DNA of 64,000 nt from Pholis gunnellus (lineage: Eukaryota > Chordata > Actinopteri > Perciformes > Pholidae), in the NCBI GenBank assembly GCA_910591455.2, contig OU342808.1, forward strand, positions 21,987,714-22,051,713, written 5' to 3'. Below, in pieces: positions 47,801 to 59,000 of the stretch (position 1 is its first letter; each line of letters starts with the position of its first letter). The translations under genes and the position numbers were made by a program. Below the pieces are notes generated by a model. That model did not search any database, was not told the DNA's origin, and worked only from the letters and a program-made list of their open reading frames with translations.

Positions 47801-50800
47801 ACTCACAGTGAAGAAGACGGTTGTCCGGTAACTTGGCTTCTTGCACGTTAGTTTCAGACGGGCAATCAGCCTGAGCCCTCGAGCTGTAGTGGTTCAACTG
47901 TCGCTGCACATCTGGGGGCTCCAAGTACAGAGATTCTGTCAAAAGTACAATGAATCACAGTTTAATCTCAGTATAGCCACTACTGAAAAAAAGTGTGTAC
48001 TAAATATACATTATGATTTACAAAACACAATAGGGATGACTTGCTTTTAGAAATTTCCGGTTCTTCATCAGGTTCAGGCCAATAGTTAAATTCCTCCGAG
48101 GAGTTAAAGGGCTCCGTGTCGGCCCCCTGAACGCTCTCCTCACCGTGGATGTCAGTCTCAGCAGGATCCATCATGACATCTGAGCATTCATTAGTGGTAC
48201 GAACATGGAAAGACAGAAGATCGTATCAATATAACAATACAAGTGCTGTGTAATCCGTACAGTGAGGCTGATTATTAGCATACGGGCGACACAATCTGGT
48301 AAATTCCAACACTTTTACAACATACGAAAACGGGCAGAGTCGGCTATTCAGTACAATACAATACAATAGCCCATATTTAACAACATTTGGCTGGATGCCA
48401 GTGATAATAAACCATCCTGATCATAATCTCAGCAAGCAGAGAGCTGCAACAGTTTCCATCTACACTCAGTTGACATTTTATTAAGTAGACCTGAGTAAAC
48501 CTAGTGAATTACAACATCCACGCAATAAATCCCCCCTTCATAAAGGTTATAATGTTCAGTGTGTGTTGAAACTGTTTTAGAGCGCTATGGTTCAAATGAA
48601 CAGTATTGGGTTATAGGAAGAGATGTTTCTAATGTTCAGCCTTCCCTCACTGATAGAAATATGGTGGAGTGTATACATGCAACAGAGCATAAATTATGCA
48701 TCATAGTAACATTATCAATTTATGTCATGGTGGGTCATGGTGGGATATGTGCAGGTTTCTCACCCCGATGCACTTTCATAAAGTGACACCTCCAGAGGCC
48801 CATGACGGTGGTCCGATAGGAACAGAAACTACAGAGGAAAGGCTTGATAGTCCCGGCTTTGAACAGGACATATTTGTTAATGCTGTAGAGAGAAAAGAAA
48901 CAGATATTATCACAGTGAGCTCACCTACAACTAAATACACTGAGGGGGGGTTTCGGACATAAAATGTATGTGATTTATATTTCATTTATTACCTGAACTT
49001 CGAACAAATAATGTTCAAATAATAATAATAATGCAGTAATAATTATCAATAATGCTGTATTAATGATACTGCGATAGTAACAATTAGCTTTGTAAAGGTA
49101 TTTGAATGTATGCAAATGAAGCCAACTGGAGAGCTTTCATGCATTTCAGTATAAGCCCGAGCTATTTTAAAACCTTGTACTTTTACATGAACAAACATGT
49201 GACTTTTGTTTTGAATAGCGTGCATTTCAAATCCCCAAAGTTTCTTCTTACTTGAGCTTTAACCCTGAGGTAGGCGCTTTGTTCATCTTCTTGAGGGCTG
49301 CCACGGCTGCATGGCTGCGCTCATGCGAACGCAGCCCCTTTAGCGACATGAATGTCCTCCGACACCGTTTGCAAGTGTACTCTTCTCTGGATTCCGGCTG
49401 TGGTTGCGCTTCATCCGCGGGTTTTGATAGTGGCGACAGAGGGCTTGGCGGCAAAGTGGCGGTCTCATCTGGTGTCACGTTCCACTGGGCCAGTTCGTCC
49501 ACAGTCTCCAACGTGAGAAGTTCATCTTGCATGAAGAGCTGAAAATGAAACGCAGCAAAAGGTCAACAAGGCGTAGCTAAAGCATGCAGCAAAAAGGGAT
49601 CAAGAGTGTAAATGCCCAATATCGGCAGAGTCAACTTACTTCGATGGATTTGGCCTCTGGCAATGACGTTGCAGCCTCTGCGCTCTTTCTTGCCGTCTCT
49701 CTGTGGCAATCCAGGTGATACCACAGCTTTCTAATTCCATTCATTTGTTTACTGCAGCGGACACATCTGTAAAGACCTGTACTACCCTTCTTTGATCCTC
49801 GGGATAACACCGTGAAGTCCAATATGCAATCTGAGCTATGGAAAGTACTATAGTGGGCAACGAGTAGCTGGGAGGAGTCAAAAATCAACTCCGGACACTT
49901 CCTACATTTGATGGGCACTCCTTCCTTAGCTTCAGCTTCAGCTTCGGCTTTAGCTTCGGGCCGTTTGCTGGCCTTTCTGCGTTTGTTATACTTCTGTAGC
50001 AGCTTGCGTGTTGTAAGTGGATCCAATTTGTGGGTCTTTTTGTAGTGACATAGCAGGTATCTTCGATAGAATCCTTTATAGCTACACATGTGGCACTTGT
50101 ACAGTGTTACCTTGTTCTGTATGGACACTTTGATTGTCCCAGCGGTGCTCTGGTGACGGAGGCCATCTTCTGTTGTTGATGTTTGGCTTTTTAAAGCCTC
50201 CTCTGATGCTGAGCCCTGAGAGCAGAGATCAGGTGGTTTTTCAGTTTCAATGTCAGCTGAATGTTCAGGGGCTGCTGGCAGAGCCTGCCGGTGGTCCTTC
50301 TCACAGTGGCTTTTTAGTTTTTTCATTGTTGGATAAATTAGTGGACACATTTGACAAATGTACCCTCTTTCAGTAGCACTTTTTCCAACCGTACACCCGA
50401 TCAAGTTGGTTCCAAGTATTTCCTTTGTTTGGAGCTCATCTGCCCTGGCAACGAGGTCTGGATGCTTCATTTGGCAGTGAGTGAGAGTGCCATGGTAGCT
50501 TGTATTCACATAGGGACAAGCTGCACACCTGTAGACTAACAAAGTTTTGCTTTCCTCCGTCGTCGTGCTGCTTTCGCATGCCTCTGGAGTGTTTTCTGGT
50601 GTCGGAGTTAAAGGGCGGTCATGAGATGCTGATGGTTCCTTCTCCTGGGCCTGCTTGTATACCGGTGCATAGTACTTTAAGAAGCTGTCCCTTCCATGTT
50701 TCTTAACATAATGGCTTCCAAGTAGTATTTTCGTGTAATAGGAACTGGAACACAGAGCGCATTTGTACACGCAATCCTGAGGCCTAGAAACAGATGCCGT

Positions 50801-53800
50801 CTTGTGGTGAACACGCATGTGTCGGTTGATCCCAATTTTTGTGCTGCAACTATAACGGCAGTACTGGCATTTAACCACCGTATAGATTTTCTTACGTAAA
50901 AAGGGAGCCTGCGATACTAATCCCCGGTTGCTTAGAGTCTTATATTGTTTTATTTTACCCATGGGCGATGGTTTAGGGGCTGGTTTCACCGTGTTTGGCA
51001 GCGTGTTTGCCACAGTCTCAGTATGGTCCTTCTCACAGTGCTTATTCAGTTTCTCCTGCGTTGCACAGATCTGTTGGCAGGTTTCACACATGTAGCCACG
51101 AAGCCTGAAATTGCCAGGATCACCAGGACCTTTACACTTCAAACAGTCACCCCACTTAGCTAGCTGTGCTTCATCCGTGTGAAGACTGTCCGCCCTGGGC
51201 TCGAGGACAGGGTGCTTCATATGGCAGTGACTGAGAACTCCTTGATGAATGGTGTTCACGTAGGTACAATGTGGACACTTGAAGACTTGCATGCGCGTTT
51301 GGATTTTCTCTTGATGTTCATCGTAACCGTCATATACAGCTTCATGGTGTTTCATTCCGCAGTGAGTGTTGAGACCGTGCTGGGTGAGAAATGTTATAGG
51401 GCAGTAAGGGCAACTGAGCAATGGGGAAGATGCTGTCGCTTCAAATTCAAGAGGCATTTGGTAAGGTTTGAATGTCTGTGGCATTACATCATCGTCTTCC
51501 ACCTGCCTGTTTGCACTTGGTCTCTTGCTGTTGACGACACCCAGGACCGAGCCGTCTTCTTTCACAGACCACGGATGAACAGCGCGGTAGTGGCGCGTGA
51601 TGGCCGACACCGAGCTGCCTTTAAATGAGCACGCTCTGCATGAATAATTCTTGGTTTCATTTTGTCCAGATCGTTGAGATGGTGAGCAGCCATCGGTGCC
51701 ATCACCCTCACCAACATCGGTGCACTTCTTTTGAGGTTTCTTCTTTTTCGGAGGATGCGCATCGGGACCGACATACAACCGAGAAGTCACGTACTCGAGG
51801 CTTGGGCTACGTCCGGGGTGTTGTTCCTGGTAGTGCTCATGGACTGCTGCCGCTTTTTCGTGAGAGAAAACACACGTGTCACAGTGATACCCCGTCTGTA
51901 AAGTTCCTTGTTTGAAACACACTCTTAAAACATCTGTGATTGAGCGATTTGCCCTGTGGATTTTCCATATATGCTTCTTTAAAGCGAGCACATATTGAGT
52001 GCTGTATTGGCATCTATAGCAACGAAGGGTCCTCTGTGGTTGTGAGGCTGTCACTGAGGGTGGGGCTGAATCTGGGAGGGATTTGCCGACCATCTTTATT
52101 TCTTTATTTCCTTTCCCCTCTAGGGATGCATGAGTGACTTCTTGGTTTGCAGTTTGTAGGTGTAGTTTCTTTGTCTTTTCGCGAACCATAGCGGTATACA
52201 GACGGATTAGTTCGCCCTTAATCATAAACCCTCGATGTTTTTTGAGGTAATGCCGCACCACATAGTCCACCGTACTCTGTCTGTAGTTGCAAAAGTGGCA
52301 GAAATACACATCTTTGTCTCCCGCACCCATAAGAGGAAGCGGTAGACCCGTAGAAAAGGAGAACTCCTTTGCTTGAGATTTTGATTTTTCAATTTGATCA
52401 CGAATCACAGCTGTATGTTCAATAACACATACCCTCCTGTAATGGAGGCTTTTGTGAATTCCGAGTTGATGGTTTGCGATACCTTTTATAGATGGATTTC
52501 CATAGTTGCACTTTTGACAGTAAAACAAGTTTTCTGCACATGCATAAGCATTATCTTCAGTCACGGAAGCGTCTGCTGCATCATCCTCGTCACGTAGAAC
52601 TTCTGAACCACATACCTCAACTTGTTTAGAATCAGAAGATGCAGTCGTCGCTGAGGCCTCAGCTCTACTTTTAACTTTCTTTTTCTGCATCTGAGTACTA
52701 TAACATACGATCTCTTCCATACACGTTAGTGCATGCAGAGAATGCTTTGCATTATGATGACCAAGGACGCTTTTGATATTGGTACTTGAATAACTGCAAA
52801 ACTGGCAGTAAAACAATTCGCTTGGAGAAATGTCGGATGAACCGCCTATTCCAGTTGACACCCGATTGCGTTTTTTGGGCAAGTCCTTGCATTTACTTTC
52901 GTATTCAGTAGATTCCGCTTTCTTGGTTTTGGGAGACGCTGAATGAGTCTTTGAAGCTTCCGATGTGCTTTTACGCTGCGACTGCTCAGCTTTGTCTGTT
53001 GTTGTCTTCGAAGAATCTGAGATGTCCGTTTGAGGTGCAGATTTTTCTGTTAATGTCACAGAGTTTGGAGACTTGTCTGGCGTCATCGGTGATGTTGCGA
53101 GTGACGTAACACAAGCGGACTGTTTGATTTTATCTATTGTGATTTCTTGACCTGGGTGGCTTTTTAGGTAGTGGACATGCATAACAACAACTGACTTATG
53201 ACTAAATGTGCAGGTGTTGCAATGGTACATGGTCACATCTGCTCCTGTGGAGGTGGCATGTTGGGCTGAGGGGGCATTTTGGACCCCCTTACATGGTGTA
53301 CAGGCACTTTCAGGAGAAATACCTCCTGGTCTTTCTGGACTCTGTGCTTTTTCACATACATTTGACTGAGTTGGTCCCTCTTCGCATCCAGTCGCCAAAT
53401 ATCTGCAGTACAGCAAGGAATTATCCACTTCATGAGTTGGGTGACTTTCCTTGTAATGCTTTTTCAATGCCTTCAATACGTTGGTGGTAAACACACACAA
53501 AAAACACTTGAAAACCAAACTGAGATCACGTGATTGCATCGCGAATACGTTTGGGGCCTCTGGGTGATTTTCATTGTAGTGTCTCTTGAGGGCAGCTACA
53601 CTTACAAACTCAACTGGACACTGCAGGCAACGAAAGGTAGCACTTCTGTCACTTGGATCCTGAATGTAAGCAGCGTTATATATCACACAGGGGTGATCGT
53701 TCTGATAATGGGTAGATACACATGTACTGCTCACATCGCTGTAGACACAGTGCTTACAAGAATACACCGTTGAGCTTTCAGAGTCTCCATTGACAAGACA

Positions 53801-54864
53801 AAGCTTTTCTGCTTCATCTTCGCTAACGTCAAATGAAAACTCTGTGTTGCTTGATGTTTGTTGTCCTTTCTGTGGGAGCTTTGTCTCTTCTTTTTCTGAC
53901 TTTGCTTTTTTAGCAGGAGGACATTTTGAGATTTCCCTGTTTGTCCTTTTACCAATGTTGTCAGGAACTGTTTCTCTGGATGGTTCCTTGGGCTTTGGTG
54001 CAATCAGGTTACGATTTATAACTTGGTCATTTAGCAAAAAGCGGTGAGAAACACTGGCGATATCATTCATGGACTTTGCAGTGACTTTAAACACACCACT
54101 ACTGTTTGGGCTGGAGCTGGAGGGGGACTCTTTCAAAAGGATGGTTCCTTTGGTGCTGTCTAGAAGATTTGGGCTTTCAGCTGAGTCCACTGGGGGTTTC
54201 CCATTTGATCCAGATGATACCGCAAAGTACTTGGTAATGGTTTGCAATGGCCGCTTGTACGTCTTAAGATCCTTGGATGAATTAAGTGTGCATTTCGATT
54301 TTGAGGTAGACATCACAGAAAAAACCGAGGCAATCTCTTTTGCTCCTGCAGCTTCACTGTGCTGGTTTGCTGACATGACAATTATGCTGGTATCCGGGTT
54401 TTCAGAAATGATTAGATTTCCAATAACATCTTCGGATTTTTTGTGACATTGTCTCTCGTGTTCGTTTAAAATGTCCCGACTACAAGGTTTAAAATCACAG
54501 AGCTGGCATCCAAAATCATCTTCTGCACTGTTGCTATTGCTGTCAGTTTTGTCTTTGTCAGTCAGCGCATATTTTAAACCAGCCTCTCTGAGAGCAGCGT
54601 CTACATCACAGCCATGCACCTTGTTGAGGTGTTCAAAAAGGTAGACCTTGGATTTGAAGAGGAGTATACAACGACTACACTGGAAATACTTGATTGGGGA
54701 TTCTTGAGTGAAAACCTGATTAGGTTGACTGTAGCCAGAGGTGGGAACGTTCAGTGACTCTGAGGGGGTAAATAAAAGTTTATGTTGAATACTCAACTTA
54801 ATTTTATGCACTACATTGACACAAAAATGGCAGGAAAATTACTGTAATAAATACCTTCTTGCAT
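44877..54864 (-). CDS. znf462: znf462-like giant C2H2 zinc-finger protein, about 2477 aa
   Basis: Coding exons in transcript order: 54855-54864, 49640-54759, 49252-49538, 48764-48882, 48045-48179, 47692-47935, 47430-47572, 47123-47346, 45736-46744 and 44877-45019 (7434 bases in frame). The 5.1-kb exon is the hallmark of ZNF462, a nuclear regulator of chromatin and development. I count about 30 C2H2 fingers: 22 in the giant exon and eight later. The C-terminal half carries family blocks EPPDVQRQLNHY, MIDHIVLHR, EERVVPIEVRRPKLSRYLKG and VVRNHELVGQVSLDQL; the last finger ends RHIMRHGL. An acidic low-complexity region of about 310 residues (exon 45736-46744) precedes it. The intron after 48045 must use a GC donor. 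Start at 54862-54864 is tentative, because exon 1 holds an in-frame stop. The first human finger has no counterpart. Whether this is the znf462 orthologue or a diverged teleost paralogue is undecided. Confidence 0.88.
45072..45550. repeat. degenerate hAT-type repeat in a znf462-like intron
   Basis: Begins CTAGGGCAGCAACCCACTAT and ends near ACGATTAATCGAGAAAATGA with GATTAACCGATGAAG. The ends and internal words match, in decayed form, the family seen at 22540 and 29400. Confidence 0.55.
47588..47621. repeat. 11-bp tandem triplication
   Basis: Three perfect copies of GAGAAACAAGT sit in an intron of the znf462-like gene, close to the acceptor of the exon at 47430-47572. Confidence 0.9.
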
Positions 54865-55276
54865 CTTGTATTCCTCTCTAGACACAGAGCCATATGAAGA
54901 CACCGCTCTGACAAACCTAGAGGATTGAAAGCATATATTATTGCATCGCTCAACGTACAAAATAAGCAACATATTTTTAATTACTAGCGTTACTGTTAAA
55001 GTCACGTGCACTACTGGGGGGGTTCCAAGGGGATTTAAAAATGACAACAAGAGATATATCGCACTTCTTGAGTATTTAAGGAAAATCAATTGAAGAGCAG
55101 AACAACAATGGCACTGGATACAACTTCGGACCTCGGTCAGGTATGTTCAACAGGAAGGAAACGTAAGGAGAGTCCAACCCCTTTACAGACAAACTGGCAC
55201 GAACTCTTTTAACAAAACAATGAAAAAGACAAAGTGGACAAATACAACTTGCACTAATACTCAACGCACACGAATA

Positions 55277-55440
55277 ATGTACTCACGCATCCAGATAAAC
55301 ATCGAATGAGGCTTATAATACAATATTTTCAATTGCTGATGTTGAGAACGTGAAGAAGCCACAATCCTCCGCCATCTTTTCCCGCGAGTACTCTGGTTTG
55401 TGCCGCTTCCGCTCCACCAACGGACCATCAATGTGTTACA
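55277..55440 (-). promoter_or_regulatory. first exon (5' UTR) of the znf462-like gene
   Basis: A donor GGATGC|GTGAGT on the - strand near 55282-55288 could join to the acceptor before 54916. The exon contains an ATG in strong context (AAGATGGCGG) at 55373-55375, opening a 20-codon frame that ends in TAA. Without that TAA, the frame would run in phase into the zinc-finger frame. Confidence 0.5.
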
Positions 55441-56085
55441 CATCACTTCCGTCAAAAGCCATTTAGCCTTCAAAATAAAATTGATTTTAAAAAAAGGGCC
55501 CTCTTTTCACGTTATGACACTCTTGCGTGAATGTAACCGTTGAAACATGAATTAATTATGCATTAGCATACATTTAAATCCATTTTAAAATGCTTGCCTT
55601 CATTTGATCCCAAAAAAACCACCGGACACCTGTGCTTTAACTGTGAAATCAGAGACATAGTTGACCGGAAGTATTGGATTCTAGACTTGCCACTAAAAGC
55701 TGCTAAAATCCTATTTATTTGTGGCATAAATGTCCGTCTAAAAATGTTTCATAGTATTACAGGTGATATCGTATATCTTGACATATTGGCACAGCTTTTG
55801 GCAATTAAAAGAAAGCTATTCATATTTAGTTCGCGTTGTTTGTGTACCTTTTGCCAAGTTGATGTGTTACGCAATGAGCCCGGAAGATGTCGCTGTAAAC
55901 ATCAGCTGTTCCAGTGAGGCTCAACGACAGCTAGCTGCTATCGCTCAAGTAGCTTAGCCTGGATAGCCAACAAACTGTTGCGCTAGTTAGATATATATGT
56001 GGCAGCGGTGTAACAGGGTGTTTGACAACACGTGGACGATCGAGTGAACATGCGGACATGTGACTGCATTTAGGAAAACCTGAAG
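55376..56085. promoter_or_regulatory. divergent promoter region, znf462-like / secisbp2
   Basis: Start codons of the two genes lie about 0.7 kb apart on opposite strands. The DNA between is non-repetitive and holds no gene. A shared, bidirectional promoter is an inference from spacing only. Confidence 0.45.
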
Positions 56086-59000
56086 ATGGACAAGGTAGTT
56101 AACAAATAATAATGTAACGGTTGTTTGTTTTTTAGCTAGCAAGCTAGCCAGTAACCATACCGTATGGACGTAACTTTTAGCTAGCTGTTGTCAATGTGTA
56201 AGTTAGCTTGGATGATACTTTGGCGTTTACATATGGTTTTACTACACTAATCGACTGTTGGTTATTAACTTTGGAAAAACAAAGTTTTTGACAGGCTACA
56301 CAAAAGACTGTGTAACGTTAGCTAACATAACGTTAGATGCTAATTGTTTGAGTTAACGGCTAAATAGTTTAGTTATAGTTAACAAATGTTAATCGTTAGC
56401 TCACTGTACTAGAGGAAAAAGTTGTACCTTACGCATATAAGTGTGAGTCTGCAATGTGGATAAAGCGATCAAATAGTTATTGAATAAGTGTGGCAACACA
56501 TGGCTTCACTTCCAGCCAAAGGTCGTATTCCAGCAGACTGTTAATGACAATCTTTACTGTCACCTGTTATCCAGTCTTCTGACCATAAACACCAGAGGAG
56601 ACCTGCTGAGCCACACACAGCCACACCACCACCTCTGATGTTACCAAAGCCACACGTGTGTGATCACAGTTTAAGAGGGTAGGAGGATGATCACTGCTTT
56701 GTACTTGATTAAGTAACCATGACTTGACCTAATGGACTGATGTCACAAGCCCCTTATTTGTGTGAATGTCTGAACTTTTGTGAAGGAACACAAGGAGTTC
56801 AGGTCTGAGCCAAAAGCAGAACACATCAAATACAAATGGAGGTCCAGCAGGAAAGGGGGGAGATGTGTCCAGGAGTCATGGGTACAGTAGCAGCCGTCGT
56901 GTTAGAGAGACCAGTGATGATTTCCTGCAGAGGGACAGGTCCACACGGGGCCCTCAAGCTAAGGTGGGTTTTTAGTTTTAATCTTCAGAGAGATTTGATA
57001 AACTAAACTTCCTTCATGAAATCGATTTAAGTGATTTTTATCCATCTCCACAGACATCAAAAGGCAACATTGGCTCTCCTGCTCAAGTCAAAGTTATGGG
57101 CAAGAACTCACTGGATGTTCAGAGAAAAGGTGCACATCACACATGATGTGATTCATTTCCATTATGTCCAAAGTACAACATCCCCATAGCATCATGAATA
57201 TGTACTGAATATAATGTTTTAAAAGCAGAATTTAATGAAAAATGTAAAATAAATTAAGAATAGAAATGGCAGAAACAAATAAGACACTCAGACAGCACTC
57301 TTCAAATCTGCTAATTACTCTTCCATTGTAATACAACAGCCTTAGTCTTTCATTCTACAGTCTTAATATATACATTCACATGGCATCTTTAACCTTTTTC
57401 CTGAATGATCCCAGGCACCTCAAGAAGTTATCTTACTTTAATCAATAAAAAATGATTTGCTACCATTCAGGTTTTAGAGGTGCCAGATCTCTCCCGACCT
57501 CTGCAGGGACGTCGAAACCAGCACAGGCAGACTCGGTCCCATTTGAAGTGAAGATGACTGATTTCCCAGAGTTGGCTGGTGGTTCGCTGGGAAAAGCAGG
57601 CGCTCTTATTCAGAAAGAGTGCTGGGGTCCAACTCCTCAATCCTCGAGCCCTCAAATGCAAACATCGGCATCTTCCTGGAAGGTGAGATCATTGAAATCT
57701 CAGAAGGGATATTGTGTAGTTTGCAGTGACTGTTTCACTAATGTAGTTATACTCCTACATTTGGTGCTGATGTCATTTTCTGTTGAATAGTCTGTTAGGA
57801 GAGGATCCTCAACACAAACTGACCACCAACAAATTGCCAGTAATGCTGAGCCAGATTCTTCTGCTGCGTCGCCAGGTAGGTGAAAGTCCCTGTCGTCAGT
57901 CTTTTGGTGACTATAAGATCAGTAATAATTGAGATTATATATTTATTTTTGTGAACAGGTCAGCCGGTGGTGACTTCCTGGGCTAATGTTGCCTCTCAGC
58001 CTCCAAAGAAACCTGTCCCTAAAGAGAAGACAATCAGCGGCAATCAGCAGGTTAGATGACATTTCTGTTTGATTCAGGCTCTCGGCATAACGGCTTCATT
58101 TTTACACGGCATTGCAGGTCTTAACCTGTTACCACGCCTAAAACGCCTATCCAAGGCTTACCCAAAGTAAATTGAAAGCTGTTCTTGAACCATTTGGAGT
58201 ACATGCATGGTTTTGGTCTTATTTGAAAGGTAACACTCTGAAGTTTCAGAATCACTGTAAGTGCTATTGGCATTGAGTAATAGAATTTTGAACACACTGA
58301 AGGAGACGGTTTTTATTTCCTCCTGAATATTTTTTAGCATTCAACGCGGACTCTCGTTGACTATTGTAGGCTGTGGACAGGACATGGAAGCTCCTAATAG
58401 GTTAAATAAGGTGTCATTCGAAAGGTCAGAGTGCAGCCGCCATTTTGAGATCCACGGAGTGCCAGTGTTTACATGCAAACGGGAGTTACATCGAAAACTA
58501 CACAGATAGTTAGCATATCTGCCGGCTAATTTGAAATGATGCAACAGCAGTCCGTGGGTATTTATGGACGTAATAATGTGTTTTGGACTAAATATTTTAC
58601 TGGATTGGATCGTCTGCACCTTTGCCAATGTAACAAGATTGTTTTTGTTAGAATATAATTGAAGGGTGGACTTCTATAAAGACTCAAAGGTGAGGTGCCT
58701 TGTTTTTGCAACTGCTTGTTTGTGGGTTGGTGGTTTGACAGAGGCGTTGATTGAACCTGTCATTTCAGTGCCTACCTATAAATAGCCGTTGTGTACATGA
58801 CACAGATGTACAGTAAACACTCCCGCGGGCCGTCGGAGTGGTAACGGGTTAAAAAAGTCTTTAAAAGTGTTTAATTCATTCAGGCTTTGGAAGGTATCAA
58901 CATCTTAAACTTGAAGATTTGTTTCTTGCCTGAAAATTGGCTATTTAGTCTATTAAAGGTGTCAGCCTCACTTAGGTTAATACAATGTAGTTGTCAGGTA

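Noticed and set aside
50134..54446. Many + strand open frames opposite the giant zinc-finger exon
   Set aside because: They are antisense shadows of a 5.1-kb coding exon with strong finger periodicity on the - strand.
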